A stretch of DNA of 64,000 bases from Gemmobacter lanyuensis (lineage in GTDB: Bacteria > Pseudomonadota > Alphaproteobacteria > Rhodobacterales > Rhodobacteraceae): the NCBI RefSeq assembly GCF_014652355.1, contig NZ_BMYQ01000008.1:1-64000 (forward strand), given 5' to 3'. Under the pieces are notes generated by a model. It was not told the origin of the DNA. It saw only the letters and a list, made by a program, of their open reading frames with translations, and searched no databases. The position numbers were made by a program, and so were the translations under genes. Numbering within the stretch: position 1 is the stretch's first letter; every line of letters starts with the position of its first letter. Shown here one piece after another: positions 47,665 to 57,937 of this stretch.

Positions 47665-49317
47665 TCAGCGTTGGCTGGTGCGCCAGTTCGGGTTGATCCA
47701 GGGTTCCAGATTCGACGGCGGCAGCATCTGCCGGCCCAGAATGTGATCGGCGGCCTTTTCCCCCGTCATGATCGAGGGGCCGTTGAGGTTGCCATTCGTC
47801 ACCCGCGGGAAGATCGAGCTGTCGGCGAGGCGCAGCCCTTCCACCCCAATCACGCGGGCCTCGGGGTCCACCACGGCCATCGGATCATCGGCCCGGCCCA
47901 TGCGGCAGGTGCCGCAGGGGTGATAGGCGCTTTCCACATGTTCGCGGATGAAGCCGTTGAGTTCATCATCCGATTGAACATTCACGCCCGGCTGGATTTC
48001 CGACTTGTAATAGGGCTTGAACGCGTCCTGACCGATGATTTCCCGCGTCAGGCGGATGCAGCGGCGGAAATCGTCCCAGTCCGACTCGTGGCTCATGTAG
48101 TTGAACAGGATCTTCGGCGTCACGCGCGGATCGGCCGAACGGAGCGAGACGCTGCCGCGCGACACCGACCGCATCGGGCCGACATGGGTCTGGAAGCCAT
48201 GCCCCTCGGCCGCGGCCTTGCCGTCATAGCGCACGGCGATGGGCAGGAAGTGATACTGGATATCGGGGTAATCGACACCCGGCTTCGACCGGATGAAGGC
48301 GCAGCTTTCAAACTGGTTCGAGGCGCCGATCCCCTTGCGCGTGAACAGCCACTGGGCGCCGACCATCGCCTTGCCCCAGAGGTTCCAGTATTTGTAAAGG
48401 GTGACAGGCTGGCTGGCGGCGAATTGCAGGTAAAGCTCCAGATGGTCCTGCAGGTTCTGCCCCACGCCGGGACGATCCGCCCAGACCTTGATGCCGTGTT
48501 CCGCAAGATGCGCCGCAGGCCCGATGCCCGACAGCAGCAGCAGCTTGGGCGAATTGATCGAGGATGCGGCGATGATCACCTCGCGCGTGGCGGGGATGGT
48601 GACGATCTGGCCCTTCTGTTCCAGCTCGACCCCGGTTGCGCGGCCGTTTTCGATGACGATGCGGCGAGCAAAGCCCTTCTCGACCTTGACCCGACCGGTC
48701 TTGATCGCGGGTTTCAGATAGGCATTGGCGGCGGACCAGCGCTGCCCCTGCCAGATCGTCGCCTCCATCGCGCCAAAGCCTTCCTGCTGCTGCCCGTTGT
48801 AATCGGGCGTCACCGGATAGCCGGCCTGACGGCCTGCATCGATGAAGGCATTGAACAGCGGGTTCTGCCGCGGGCCGCGGGTGATGTGCAGCGGGCCGTT
48901 GGCACCACGGAACGACGCATCGCCCGCATCGCCATGCCAGCTTTCCATACGCTGGAAATAGGGCAGCACATCGGCATAGGACCAACCATTGGCGCCCTGT
49001 TCGGCCCAATGGTCAAAGTCACGCGCATGGCCGCGCACATAGACCATGCCGTTGATCGAGGACGACCCGCCAATCACCTTGCCGCGCGGGGTGGCCAGAA
49101 CGCGGCCCCCCAGATGCGGCTCGGGTTCGGTCTGAAAGCCCCAGTCGTAGATCCCCATGTTCATGGGATAGGACAGCGCGCCCGGCATCTGGATGAACGG
49201 CCCCGCATCGGTACCGCCGAATTCGATGACGGTGACGCTGCGCCCGGCTTCGGCCAGACGATAGGCCATGGCGCACCCGGCCGAGCCTGCGCCGACAATG
49301 ACGTATTCGCTTGCCAT
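47665..49317 (-). CDS. betA: Choline dehydrogenase
   Basis: A 550-residue GMC-family flavoprotein that oxidises choline to betaine aldehyde, feeding the quinone pool at the inner membrane. The N-terminal FAD-binding motif is [20 protein letters not shown]; further signatures are [40 protein letters not shown] (GMC signature 2) and the C-terminal active-site region HPCGTCRMG with [18 protein letters not shown]. Its ATG overlaps the betB stop by one base (TGATG). It is the last gene of the betI-betB-betA run, with a terminator behind it. Confidence 0.96.
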   Translation of the reverse strand: MASEYVIVGAGSAGCAMAYRLAEAGRSVTVIEFGGTDAGPFIQMPGALSYPMNMGIYDWGFQTEPEPHLGGRVLATPRGKVIGGSSSINGMVYVRGHARDFDHWAEQGANGWSYADVLPYFQRMESWHGDAGDASFRGANGPLHITRGPRQNPLFNAFIDAGRQAGYPVTPDYNGQQQEGFGAMEATIWQGQRWSAANAYLKPAIKTGRVKVEKGFARRIVIENGRATGVELEQKGQIVTIPATREVIIAASSINSPKLLLLSGIGPAAHLAEHGIKVWADRPGVGQNLQDHLELYLQFAASQPVTLYKYWNLWGKAMVGAQWLFTRKGIGASNQFESCAFIRSKPGVDYPDIQYHFLPIAVRYDGKAAAEGHGFQTHVGPMRSVSRGSVSLRSADPRVTPKILFNYMSHESDWDDFRRCIRLTREIIGQDAFKPYYKSEIQPGVNVQSDDELNGFIREHVESAYHPCGTCRMGRADDPMAVVDPEARVIGVEGLRLADSSIFPRVTNGNLNGPSIMTGEKAADHILGRQMLPPSNLEPWINPNWRTSQR

Positions 49318-50771
49318 CAGTAGGGTGCCTCCACCGGGCCCATGCCCACATAGACGGATTTCACCTGGGTGTAATGTTCGACCGCGGCCTTGGAGTTCTC
49401 ACGCCCTACGCCAGACGCTTTGACCCCGCCAAACGGCCCTTCGACCGGCGTCAGGTTATAGGCGTTGATCCAGCAGGTTCCGGCCTGAAGCTGACCCACC
49501 ACGCGATGCCCGCGCGCCAGATCGGCGGTGAAGACCCCGGCGGCCAGACCGAATTCCGTGGCATTGGCGCGGGCGACGACCTCTTCCTCGGTGTCGAAAT
49601 CAAGGACGGCCATGACCGGACCAAAGACCTCTTCGCAGGCCAGCGTCATGTCATCGGTGATATCGGCAAAGACGGTGGGTTGGACGTAATAGCCGGTGTT
49701 CAGATCGGCGCGACCGCCGCCTGCCACCAGACGCCCGCCCTCGGCCTTGGCCTTGTCGATATAGGCCAGCACCTTGTCGAGCTGCGGGGCGCTGACCAGC
49801 GGGCCAAGCTGGGTGTCGGGGTCCATCGGATCGCCCAGCTTGATCGCGGCGGTGCGTTCCGCCAGGCGGGCCAGGAATTTCTCCTTGATCGCCTTTTGCA
49901 CGAAGACACGGGTGCCGTTCGAGCAGATCTGCCCGGTGGAATAGAAATTCCCCAGCATGGCCGCGCCGATCGCGCTTTCGATATCGGCGTCCTCAAAGAC
50001 GATCAGGGGCGACTTGCCGCCCAGCTCCATCGTGACATGGCGGATGCCTTCGGCGGCGGCGGCATAGACCTTGCGGCCCGTCGGCACCGACCCGGTCAGC
50101 GAAACTTTGGCCACGCGCGCATCGGTCACCAGCGCGGCGCCCACGGCCCCCCGCCCCTGCAGCACATTGAACAACCCCGGCGGAAGCCCCGCCTCGACAA
50201 AGATTTCGGCCAGTTTCAACGCGCCAAGGGGCGTCACCTCGGAGGGTTTGAAGATCATCGCATTGCCAAGCGCCAGCGCCGGCGCGGATTTCCAGCAGGC
50301 GATCTGGCTGGGATAGTTCCAAGCGCCGATGCCCACGCAAACCCCCAGCGGCTCGCGGATGGTATAGACGAAATCGCCCCCCAGCGGCATCGTCTCACCA
50401 GTCACGGTGGGGGCCAGGCCCGCGAAATATTCCAACGCATCGGCGCCCGAGGGCCAGTCCGCCACGGTGGTTTCCTGAATCGGCTTGCCGGTATCAAGCG
50501 TTTCCAGCTCCGACAGCTCGGCATTGCGGGCGCGGATCAGGTCAACCGCGCGGCGCAGGATGCGCGCCCGTTCCACCGGGCGCGTCGCGGCCCAGGCCTT
50601 TTGCGCGGCCTCGGCACCGGCCAACGCGGCCTCGATCACCGCGGGCGTGGCTTCATGCACACGCGCGATCACCTCGCCCGTGGCGGGATAGATCACCTCG
50701 ATCACCGCACCGGCGGTATCTTCGACATAGGCGCCATTCACGAAATGGCTGGCCTTGGGTTGTGCCCGCAT
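49317..50771 (-). CDS. betB: Betaine aldehyde dehydrogenase
   Basis: A 484-residue aldehyde dehydrogenase converting betaine aldehyde to glycine betaine with NAD(P)+. Motifs: [36 protein letters not shown] (coenzyme Lys), [29 protein letters not shown] (catalytic Glu) and [13 protein letters not shown] (catalytic Cys). ATG 50771 has AGGGG 6 bases upstream; GTG 50786 is a weaker alternative. It lies between betI and betA, 12 bases after the betI stop, in the classical osmoprotection order. Confidence 0.96.
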   Translation of the reverse strand: MRAQPKASHFVNGAYVEDTAGAVIEVIYPATGEVIARVHEATPAVIEAALAGAEAAQKAWAATRPVERARILRRAVDLIRARNAELSELETLDTGKPIQETTVADWPSGADALEYFAGLAPTVTGETMPLGGDFVYTIREPLGVCVGIGAWNYPSQIACWKSAPALALGNAMIFKPSEVTPLGALKLAEIFVEAGLPPGLFNVLQGRGAVGAALVTDARVAKVSLTGSVPTGRKVYAAAAEGIRHVTMELGGKSPLIVFEDADIESAIGAAMLGNFYSTGQICSNGTRVFVQKAIKEKFLARLAERTAAIKLGDPMDPDTQLGPLVSAPQLDKVLAYIDKAKAEGGRLVAGGGRADLNTGYYVQPTVFADITDDMTLACEEVFGPVMAVLDFDTEEEVVARANATEFGLAAGVFTADLARGHRVVGQLQAGTCWINAYNLTPVEGPFGGVKASGVGRENSKAAVEHYTQVKSVYVGMGPVEAPY

Positions 50772-50782
50772 GGTCACCCCTT

Positions 50783-51373
50783 TCACTTGGTTTGGGTTTT
50801 TCCGAGTTCCGCAGCCACAAAATCGACCACGGCCGCGACCGCGGCGGCCGAATCGGGCTGCCCTTCCTTCAAGGCTTCGCGCAGGTAGACGCCATCGATC
50901 AGCGCCCCCAGACTGGCCGCCACAGTCTCGGCCCGCCCGGCAACCAAAGGTCGCAAACAGGCCAGAAGATTCGACCGCAGACGTCGCTGATAGACTGCCA
51001 ACAGTCGCCGCGCCTCAGGCACGGTCTGGGCCAGCACATAGAAATTCAGCCAGGCACCGACGGCTTCGCGCCGGAAATTGCCGGGACTGAAGCTTGCCCG
51101 CACGATCGCGTGCAACCGCGCCTCAGGCCCTTCGCCAGCTGCAGCAAGTGCCCCGCGCACTTCGGCCCCGTACAAGGACAGAATATGGCGCATCGCGGCA
51201 AGGAACATGTCCTCTTTCGCGCCGAAATAGTGATGCGCTAGCGCCGAGGACATCCCCGCCCGCTTTGCGATCTGGCTTACGGTCACATCAAGCGACCCGG
51301 CGCGCCCGATCTCAACGATGGTCGCTTTGACCAGCGCTGCCTTTCGGATAGGTTCCATTCCAAGCTTCGGCAC
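50783..51373 (-). CDS. betI: Choline-responsive TetR-family repressor BetI
   Basis: A 196-residue TetR-type regulator. The start [19 protein letters not shown] is shared with known BetI proteins, which supports the GTG start at 51373 over ATG 51358. The helix-turn-helix is [20 protein letters not shown] followed by [13 protein letters not shown]; the rest is the helical choline-binding domain with FWxx-like aromatic positions ([20 protein letters not shown]). BetI represses bet and transport genes until choline is present. It is divergent from choX, with an inverted repeat between them. Confidence 0.94.
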   Translation of the reverse strand: MPKLGMEPIRKAALVKATIVEIGRAGSLDVTVSQIAKRAGMSSALAHHYFGAKEDMFLAAMRHILSLYGAEVRGALAAAGEGPEARLHAIVRASFSPGNFRREAVGAWLNFYVLAQTVPEARRLLAVYQRRLRSNLLACLRPLVAGRAETVAASLGALIDGVYLREALKEGQPDSAAAVAAVVDFVAAELGKTQTK

Positions 51374-51397
51374 CGCAGGACCTGTTCAAAAAAACAC

Positions 51398-51438
51398 TTG
51401 CCAAACCGAGCTAGCGCGAAGTTTATTGACTCGTCAAT
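51398..51438 (+). promoter_or_regulatory. choX promoter and BetI operator candidate
   Basis: ATTGAC-TC-GTCAAT (51425-51438) is a perfect inverted repeat in the betI-choX region, resembling BetI sites. TTGCCA (51398-51403), 18 bases and TTTATT (51422-51427) could be the choX promoter, whose -10 overlaps the repeat; a minus-strand TTGACG inside the repeat could be the -35 of betI. Binding would then repress both directions. Confidence 0.55.
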
Positions 51439-51480
51439 CAACAAAAAGCGCACGACCGCTAACACTCAGGGAGTACCCCA

Positions 51481-52404
51481 ATGATCAAACTGAAATCCGC
51501 CATGCTGGCCACCGTGGCGACGCTTGCCCTTTCGGGGACCGCCTTCGCCGCCGGCTGCGACAAGGTGACCTTCTCGGATGTGGGCTGGACCGATATCACC
51601 ACCACCACGACTGCCGCCCGTCTGGTTCTGGAAGGCCTTGGCTATGAGGTCGAAGTGAAGATGCTTGCCGTGCCGGTGACCTACGAGGCGCTGAGCAAAG
51701 GCGACATCGATGTCTTCCTCGGCAGCTGGATCCCGGCGCAGACCGCTGCGGTGCAGCCCTACCTCGACAACAAGACCGTCGAAGTGCTGACCACCAACCT
51801 GCAGGGCACCAAATATACCCTCGCCGTGCCGACCTATCTTTATGACAAGGGCCTGAAAACCTTTGCCGATGTGCCGAAGTTCAAGGATGAGCTGGAAGGC
51901 AAGATTTACGGGATCGAGCCGGGCAACGAAGGCAACGGTTACCTGATCAAGCAGACCGCCGCGGGCGGGTCGCTGGAAGGCATGGAAGTGATCGAAAGTT
52001 CGGAACAGGGGATGCTGGCGCAGGTTGCGCGCCTTTACCCCGAAGAGAAGGCCGTGGTCTTCCTGGGCTGGGAACCCCATCCGATGAACGCGAACTTCTC
52101 GCTGAAATACCTGACCGGCGGTGAAGAGTTCTTCGGTGAGGAAGGCGTCGTGAACACCGTGACCCGCACCGGCTATGCCGCCGAATGCCCGAACACCGGC
52201 ACGCTGCTGAAGAACATGACGTTCACCCTGCCCATGGAAAACGAAATCATGGGTGCGATTCTGGATGATGGTGAAGAGGCCGGCGATGCCGTGACCGCCT
52301 GGATCAAGGCGAACCCGGCGGTGCTGGATGGCTGGCTTCAGGGCGTGACCACCAAGGACGGTGGCGATGGTCTGGCCGCCGTCAAGGCAGCCTTCGGTCT
52401 GTGA
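51481..52404 (+). CDS. choX: Choline ABC transporter substrate-binding protein
   Basis: A 307-residue periplasmic protein with a Sec signal (MIKLKSAMLATVATLALSGTAFA). The mature protein belongs to the OpuAC family: VTFSDVGWTDITTTTTAARL, then MLAVPVTYEALSKGDIDVFL with GSWIPAQ, and VFLGWEPHPMNANFSLKYL, which contribute the aromatic residues that cage the trimethylammonium group in ChoX. The two-lobed length and gene order (choX-choW-choV beside betIBA) match the rhizobial and rhodobacterial choline system. AGGGAG lies 8 bases before the ATG. Confidence 0.95.
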   Translation: MIKLKSAMLATVATLALSGTAFAAGCDKVTFSDVGWTDITTTTTAARLVLEGLGYEVEVKMLAVPVTYEALSKGDIDVFLGSWIPAQTAAVQPYLDNKTVEVLTTNLQGTKYTLAVPTYLYDKGLKTFADVPKFKDELEGKIYGIEPGNEGNGYLIKQTAAGGSLEGMEVIESSEQGMLAQVARLYPEEKAVVFLGWEPHPMNANFSLKYLTGGEEFFGEEGVVNTVTRTGYAAECPNTGTLLKNMTFTLPMENEIMGAILDDGEEAGDAVTAWIKANPAVLDGWLQGVTTKDGGDGLAAVKAAFGL

Positions 52405-52499
52405 TCTGACCGGACCGGATGACGGGGGCAGCCCGCGCGGCCCCCGTCTCATTTGCGCGCGTTTTCGCCCCACCTCCTCCAATCGAAGAAAGGCCGCGG

Positions 52500-53351
52500 A
52501 TGGACTGGCTTTACAGCATCGACTGGCTGACCGACTACAAACTGCCCATCGGCAAATGGGCCAAGCAGATCTTCACCTGGCTGAATGACAACGGCGGCCC
52601 GGTGTTTGAATTTCTGCGCTTCATCATGCAATCGGTAATCGACGGCTGCCTGTTCGTCCTGACCGAAACCCCGCCGCTGCTGATCATCGCCGCTTTCCTC
52701 GGGCTGACCTGGTATCTGCAACGCAGCTGGAAAACCGTGGCGCTGGTGGCGCTGAGCTTTCTGTTCATCCTCAACCAGGGCTACTGGGACGAAACGATGC
52801 AGAGCATGACGCTGATCCTGCTGTCCTGCGTGACGTGCATGGGCTTTGGCGTGCCGCTGGGGATCATGGCCGCGCATCGGCCGCGATTCTATCGCGCCGT
52901 CAGCCCGGTGCTGGACATGATGCAGACGCTGCCGACCTTCGTCTATCTGATCCCGGCCATCGTGTTCTTCGGCATCGGCATGGTGCCGGGCCTGATCGCC
53001 ACGGTGATCTTCGTGCTGCCCGCGCCGATCCGTCTGACGCATCTGGGCGTCTCGTCCACCCCGACCGCCCTGCTCGAAGCCGCAACCGCCTTCGGCGCCA
53101 CGCCGAGCCAGCGCCTCTGGAAGGTCGAACTGCCCTGGGCGCTGCCGCAGATCATGGTGGGGCTGACGCAATCCATCATGCTGTCGCTGTCGATGGTGGT
53201 GATCGCGACAATGGTCGGCGCCAATGGCCTTGGCACCCCGGTCGTGCGCGCGCTTGGCACGGTGGACACCCGGCTGGGCTTTGAATCGGGCTTCATCATC
53301 GTGGTGGTGGCCATCATGCTTGACCGTATGCTGAAGGTGACCCGCGCATGA
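52500..53351 (+). CDS. choW: Choline ABC transporter permease
   Basis: A 283-residue inner-membrane permease with about six hydrophobic segments, related to OpuAB/ProW. The start MDWLYSIDWLTDYKLPIGKW is characteristic. The coupling region that contacts the ATPase is EAATAFGATPSQRLWKVELP with the following PQIMVGLTQSIMLSLSMVVI. It forms a transporter with ChoX and ChoV that imports choline for betaine synthesis. ATG 52500 has AAAGG 7 bases upstream. The stop overlaps choV by four bases. Confidence 0.94.
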   Translation: MDWLYSIDWLTDYKLPIGKWAKQIFTWLNDNGGPVFEFLRFIMQSVIDGCLFVLTETPPLLIIAAFLGLTWYLQRSWKTVALVALSFLFILNQGYWDETMQSMTLILLSCVTCMGFGVPLGIMAAHRPRFYRAVSPVLDMMQTLPTFVYLIPAIVFFGIGMVPGLIATVIFVLPAPIRLTHLGVSSTPTALLEAATAFGATPSQRLWKVELPWALPQIMVGLTQSIMLSLSMVVIATMVGANGLGTPVVRALGTVDTRLGFESGFIIVVVAIMLDRMLKVTRA

Positions 53352-54370
53352 CCGCCGTCGAATTTGATCGCGTCTCCATCGTTTTCGGGGACAACCCGCA
53401 GGCCGCGCTGCCGCTGATGGATCAGGGAAAAAGCCGGGCCGAGGTGCAGGCCGCCACCGGGCAGGTGCTGGGCGTGCATGATTGTTCGCTGACCGTGAAT
53501 GAGGGCGAGATCCTCGTCCTCATGGGTCTGTCGGGTTCGGGCAAGTCCACGCTGCTGCGGGGGGTCAATGCGCTCAATCCCGTGGTGCGGGGCGAGGTGC
53601 GCGTCTCGGACGGTGACCGTATGGTCAGCGTGACCAAGGCCGACCCCGAAACCCTGCGCCGTCTGCGCCTGTCGCGCATCGCGATGGTGTTTCAGCAATT
53701 CGGCCTGCTGCCCTGGCGTACCGTGCGGGAAAATGTGGGCCTCGGGCTAGAGCTTGCCGGCATCCCGGTCGAGGGCCGCCGCAAGGCGGTGGACGAACAG
53801 CTGGAGCTGGTGAACCTGACGCAATGGGCCGACCGCAAGGTGGGCGATCTCTCGGGCGGCATGCAGCAGCGCGTGGGCCTTGCCCGGGCCTTCGTGACCC
53901 AGGCGCCGATCCTGCTGATGGATGAACCCTTCTCGGCGCTTGACCCGCTGATCCGGGCCAAGCTGCAGGACGAACTGCTTGACCTGCAGCAGCGTCTGAA
54001 GCGCACGATCATCTTCGTGAGCCATGACCTCGACGAGGCCTTCAAGATCGGCAACCGCATCGCCCTGATGGAGGGCGGGCGCATCGTCCAATGCGGCACG
54101 GCGCGCGAAATCATCGCCAATCCGGTCGATGACTATGTGCAGGACTTCGTGGCGCATATGAACCCGCTCTCGGTACTGACCGCGCGGGATGTGATGATCG
54201 CGGGGCCATCCTCGGCCAGTCTCTCGGTCGATGCCGAACTGCCGGTGAAGGCGGTCATGTCCATGCTGCACGACGGTGCGACCGAGATTGCCGTGACCGA
54301 AGATGGGCGTTGCATCGGCCATATCCAGCCCGCCCATGTCATGGGGCGGCTGGTCGATCCGCGCGGCTGA
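53348..54370 (+). CDS. choV: Choline ABC transporter ATP-binding protein
   Basis: A 340-residue ABC ATPase of the OpuAA/ProV type. Walker A is MGLSGSGKSTLLRGVNALNP, Q-loop VFQQFGLLPWRTVRENVGLG, signature DLSGGMQQRVGLARAF, Walker B ILLMDEPFSALDPL, and the H-loop VSHDLDEAFKIG. The C-terminal 70 residues hold one CBS-like half (ARDVMIAG through EIAVTEDGRCIGHI), which in related proteins senses ionic strength. It energises choline import; a hairpin follows the stop. Confidence 0.94.
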   Translation: MTAVEFDRVSIVFGDNPQAALPLMDQGKSRAEVQAATGQVLGVHDCSLTVNEGEILVLMGLSGSGKSTLLRGVNALNPVVRGEVRVSDGDRMVSVTKADPETLRRLRLSRIAMVFQQFGLLPWRTVRENVGLGLELAGIPVEGRRKAVDEQLELVNLTQWADRKVGDLSGGMQQRVGLARAFVTQAPILLMDEPFSALDPLIRAKLQDELLDLQQRLKRTIIFVSHDLDEAFKIGNRIALMEGGRIVQCGTAREIIANPVDDYVQDFVAHMNPLSVLTARDVMIAGPSSASLSVDAELPVKAVMSMLHDGATEIAVTEDGRCIGHIQPAHVMGRLVDPRG

Positions 54371-54379
54371 CCAAAAACT

Positions 54380-54402
54380 GACCGCGCGGCCCCCGCGCGG
54401 TC
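54380..54402 (+). terminator. Hairpin terminator of choXWV
   Basis: GACCGCGCGG (54380-54389) pairs with CCGCGCGGTC (54393-54402) around a CCC loop, followed by CTTC. The stem is strong but the U-tract is short. Confidence 0.55.
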
Positions 54403-54407
54403 CTTCA

Positions 54408-55019
54408 TCACCGCTGGATGCGCGTGAACCCCACCTGCCCCTGAACCCCAGAAACATCCCGCAGCGTCAGGGTAGTGTCGTCGATATATTCCAGCTGCCA
54501 GCAGGCATCTTCGGCCGGGTCATCGCCATATCGGTAAAGGCTGATCGTCATCCCGCCGGGTTCAACGCCGCTGGCGCAAGCGGTGCCAAGCGTCATCTGG
54601 AAGCGGGCCGTTTCCTGATCCATCTCCATCTCCGCCCAGTCGAGCCCGTAGATTTCGATATGGAAGGGGCTTTCCTCCTCCACCGGCTGCCAGGCGCCCT
54701 GCAGCGCGCGCAGATTGCCCTCATTCAGATCGTCAGACAGGGCCTCGACCTCGCTCAGCGCCAGATCAGCATTGGCATCCCCGATATTCGACAGATCCCC
54801 GCTGACCCGCACCGCAGAAAGCGGCGCGATCCCGGCCAGCGCGCGGGCGGCGGCGCCCCCGTCGGCAGGCACAAACAGCGTATAGCCTCGCGCGCCGACA
54901 AAGCAGCCCTCTTCCCCACAGGCCAGAAGATAGCCCTCACCGGAAAAGGGCTCGCCCTCTTGGGCGGGGGCGGCGGTGGCCCATAGGGCGCAAGTCAGGA
55001 TCAGGCAAAACTGGCGCAT
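54408..55019 (-). CDS. Secreted protein of unknown function
   Basis: A 203-residue protein with a Sec signal (MRQFCLILTCALWATAAPAQ). The mature part has paired Cys (GYLLACGEEGCFVGARG) and later ones (GTACASG and AEDACWQLEYID), consistent with disulfides in the periplasm. The middle is acidic and helical, the end beta-rich (TTLTLRDVSGVQGQVGFTRI). I do not recognise a family. Start 55019 places the signal correctly. It lies between the convergent choV and topA ends. Confidence 0.72.
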   Translation of the reverse strand: MRQFCLILTCALWATAAPAQEGEPFSGEGYLLACGEEGCFVGARGYTLFVPADGGAAARALAGIAPLSAVRVSGDLSNIGDANADLALSEVEALSDDLNEGNLRALQGAWQPVEEESPFHIEIYGLDWAEMEMDQETARFQMTLGTACASGVEPGGMTISLYRYGDDPAEDACWQLEYIDDTTLTLRDVSGVQGQVGFTRIQR

Positions 55020-55065
55020 GGCACGGCTTTCACAAAGCAATCTGCCGCAACCCTACCAGCGCCCG

Positions 55066-55099
55066 ATCACAAAGCAATGCCCCCGCCGAAGCGGGGGCA
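55066..55099 (-). terminator. Terminator of topA
   Basis: TGCCCCCGC (55078-55086) pairs with GCGGGGGCA (55091-55099) around a CGAA (minus: TTCG) tetraloop, the most stable loop type. The minus strand then reads TTGCTTTGTG. It begins six bases after the topA stop. Confidence 0.8.
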
Positions 55100-55104
55100 C
55101 TGGA

Positions 55105-57765
55105 TCATTCCAGAATGTCTTCTTGGGGCGGGGCCTTAACCTTGGTCTTGGCAGGTGCCTTGGCTTTGGCAGGGGCCTTTGCCGCGGCCTTTTCGGCCTT
55201 GGGTTTGGCGGCGGCCTTGGCTTTCGGCTCTGCCTTTGCCTTGGGTTCGGCCTTTGGCTTGGCCGCGGCCTTCTTGGTGGGCTTCTTCGACTTGCCCGCC
55301 TTTTCCGCGATCAGGGCCAGCGCCTCGTCCAGCGTCACCGCCTCGGGCTCAACCCCTTTGGGCAGGGTCGCATTGACCTTTTCCCATTTCACATAAGGAC
55401 CATAGCGCCCCGGCATGACAGAGATGATGCCGCCATCCGGATGGGCGCCAAGCTCGCGCAGAGGTTGCGCCGCCGCAGCCCCGCCCCGCGCCCCGCCGCG
55501 GGCGGCCTTTTGCGCCAGCACCTCGACCGCGCGGTTCATGCCGATGGTGAAAACCTCTTCCACCTCGGGCAGGTTCGCATAGGTCGTATTGTGCTTCACA
55601 TAGGGGCCGAAGCGGCCGATCCCGGCCTCGACCACCGCGCCATCCTCGGGGTGCGGCCCGATCGCGCGCGGCAGGTTCAGCAGCAGGAGCGCCCGTTCCA
55701 GATCAAGGCTTTCCGGCGACCAGCCCTTCGGCAGGCTGGCCCGCGGGGGCTTGGGCTGTTCGGTCGTGGCCTCACCCTTCTGGACATAGGGGCCAAAGCG
55801 CCCGGCGCGCACGGTGACGGGCAGACCGTCTTCATCCTGCCCCAAGAGCTTGCCATCCGGGGTGATCGCGCCCGAATCGTCCCCCGCCGAAATAGGGCGC
55901 GTGTAGCGACATTCGGGGTAGTTGCCGCAACCGATGAAGGCCCCGCCCGACCGTGCGGTCTTCAGATGGAGACGCCCCGACCCGCAGGTCGGGCAGGCGC
56001 GCGGATCGCCCCCGTCCGCCCGGGGCGGATAGAGATGCGGGCCAAGGAATTCGTCGATCTTGTCCAGAACCTCGCTGATGCGGAGATCGGCGGTTTCGGC
56101 CACGGCGGCCGAGAAATCGCGCCAGAACCGGGCCAGAACCTCTTTATAATCCCGCTCACCGGCGGACACGTCATCCAGCTGACCTTCCAGATCGGCGGTG
56201 AAGTCATATTCCACATATTGCCGGAAGAAGTTGGTCAGGAAGGCCGTGACAAGACGGCCCTTGTCCTCGGGGATCAGGCGGTTCTTGTCGCGGCGCACAT
56301 ATTCGCGGTCCTGGATGGTCGTCAGGATCGAGGCGTAGGTCGAGGGGCGGCCGATGCCCAGCTCTTCCATGCGCTTGACCAGCGTGGCCTCGGTATAGCG
56401 AGGCGGCGGCTGGGTGAAATGCTGCTCGGGCGCGACCTTGCGCTTTTCGGCGGCTTCGCCCTGCATGATCTGCGGCAGGCGGCCTTCATCCTCACCATCA
56501 TCGTCGCGGCCTTCGTCATAGACCTTGAGGAAGCCGTCGAACATCACGACCTGCCCGGTCGCGCGCAGCCCCACCTGCCCATCAGCCGAGGCGATATCGA
56601 CGGTCGTCCGCTCCAGCCGCGCGGCGGCCATCTGGCTGGCGATGGTGCGCTTCCAGATCAGGTCATAAAGCTTGCGCTGATCGGCCTCGACCAGACGGAG
56701 CGTTTCGGGTGCGGCGGACATATCCGTCGGTCGGATACATTCGTGTGCCTCTTGCGCGTTCTTGGCCTTGTTCTTGTACATGCGCGGGCTGTCGGGAACA
56801 TAGGCCGCGCCAAAACGGTCCTTGATCGCCGCGCGGGCCGCCATGACCGCCTCGGGCGCCATATCGATCCCGTCGGTCCGCATATAGGTGATATGGCCAG
56901 CCTCATAGAGCCGCTGCGCCGCCGCCATGGTCGCCTTGGCGCCCATGCCGAACTTGCGGCTCGCCTCTTGCTGGAGGGTCGAGGTCATGAAGGGCGGATA
57001 GGGGTTGCGCGCGGCGGGCTTCGATTCGACCGTGGCGATTTTCAGATCGCGCGACTGGACGGCCTGCACCGCAATCTCCGCCGCCTCGGCGGTGGGGATG
57101 TCGAACTTGTCAAGCTTCTTGCCCCCGAGGATCGTCAGACGTGCCTCGAACTCCTGCCCGCGCGGGGTGGCCAGCACCGCCGTCACCGACCAGTATTCGC
57201 GGGCGCGGAAGGCCTCGATCTCCATCTCGCGTTCAACGATCAGGCGCAGGCAGACCGATTGCACCCGACCGGCCGATTTCGCCCCGGGAAGTTTGCGCCA
57301 CAGCACCGGCGACAGGGTGAAGCCCACCAGATAGTCCAGCGCGCGGCGGGCCAGATAGGCCTCGACCAGCGCCTCATCGACATCGCGGGGGTTCTTCATA
57401 GCCTCGGTCACGGCGGATTTGGTGATGGCGTTGAAGGTGACGCGGCTGACCTTCTTGCCCTTCTTCAGGCTTGAGGCCAGCGCCTCTTTCAAGTGCCACG
57501 AAATCGCCTCCCCCTCACGGTCAGGGTCGGTCGCGAGGATGAGTTCATCATCCGTCTTCAGCGCCTCGGCAATCGCACGGACATGCTTTTTGCTTTCGGC
57601 AGCGACTTCCCATTTCATGTCGAAATCATGTTCGGGATCGACCGACCCATCCTTGGGCGGCAGGTCGCGGACATGGCCATATGAGGCGAGCACCGTATAG
57701 TCGGAGCCGAGATATTTGTTGATTGTCTTGGCCTTGGCCGGAGACTCGACGACGACGACTGCCAT
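55105..57765 (-). CDS. topA: DNA topoisomerase I
   Basis: An 886-residue type IA topoisomerase that relaxes negative supercoils. The Toprim domain opens AVVVVESPAKAKTINKYLGS and contains LATDPDREGEAISWHL; the nicking Tyr is in YEAGHITYMRTDG; a REYVRRDKNRLIPEDKGRLV segment follows. After the core come one Cys4 zinc ribbon (CPTCGSGRLHLKTARSGGAF with IGCGNYPEC) and repeats of the TopoI C-terminal beta type (GRFGPYVQKGEATT, GRFGPYVKHNTTY, GRYGPYVKWEKV). The last 60 residues are a Lys/Ala/Pro tail, probably DNA binding. ATG 57765 has GAGG 6 bases upstream. Confidence 0.96.
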   Translation of the reverse strand: MAVVVVESPAKAKTINKYLGSDYTVLASYGHVRDLPPKDGSVDPEHDFDMKWEVAAESKKHVRAIAEALKTDDELILATDPDREGEAISWHLKEALASSLKKGKKVSRVTFNAITKSAVTEAMKNPRDVDEALVEAYLARRALDYLVGFTLSPVLWRKLPGAKSAGRVQSVCLRLIVEREMEIEAFRAREYWSVTAVLATPRGQEFEARLTILGGKKLDKFDIPTAEAAEIAVQAVQSRDLKIATVESKPAARNPYPPFMTSTLQQEASRKFGMGAKATMAAAQRLYEAGHITYMRTDGIDMAPEAVMAARAAIKDRFGAAYVPDSPRMYKNKAKNAQEAHECIRPTDMSAAPETLRLVEADQRKLYDLIWKRTIASQMAAARLERTTVDIASADGQVGLRATGQVVMFDGFLKVYDEGRDDDGEDEGRLPQIMQGEAAEKRKVAPEQHFTQPPPRYTEATLVKRMEELGIGRPSTYASILTTIQDREYVRRDKNRLIPEDKGRLVTAFLTNFFRQYVEYDFTADLEGQLDDVSAGERDYKEVLARFWRDFSAAVAETADLRISEVLDKIDEFLGPHLYPPRADGGDPRACPTCGSGRLHLKTARSGGAFIGCGNYPECRYTRPISAGDDSGAITPDGKLLGQDEDGLPVTVRAGRFGPYVQKGEATTEQPKPPRASLPKGWSPESLDLERALLLLNLPRAIGPHPEDGAVVEAGIGRFGPYVKHNTTYANLPEVEEVFTIGMNRAVEVLAQKAARGGARGGAAAAQPLRELGAHPDGGIISVMPGRYGPYVKWEKVNATLPKGVEPEAVTLDEALALIAEKAGKSKKPTKKAAAKPKAEPKAKAEPKAKAAAKPKAEKAAAKAPAKAKAPAKTKVKAPPQEDILE

Positions 57766-57937
57766 GAATACCTCTTGCGCCCTGCCCTGCGGCGGCGCGG
57801 AAAGATGTGTGCGACGCTGCCCCCATGTCAAGGCAAACCCGCCGCGTCAAGGGGAGGCGCATCATCACGGCGTTTGACGCAGGGCCGACAACACCCCCAT
57901 CATTGATCGCGATTCCGCCTTCATCACAGGATTTTCG

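Noticed and set aside
54976-57474. 832-codon plus-strand frame opposite topA
   Set aside because: It is the mirror of the topoisomerase gene with no recognisable motif.
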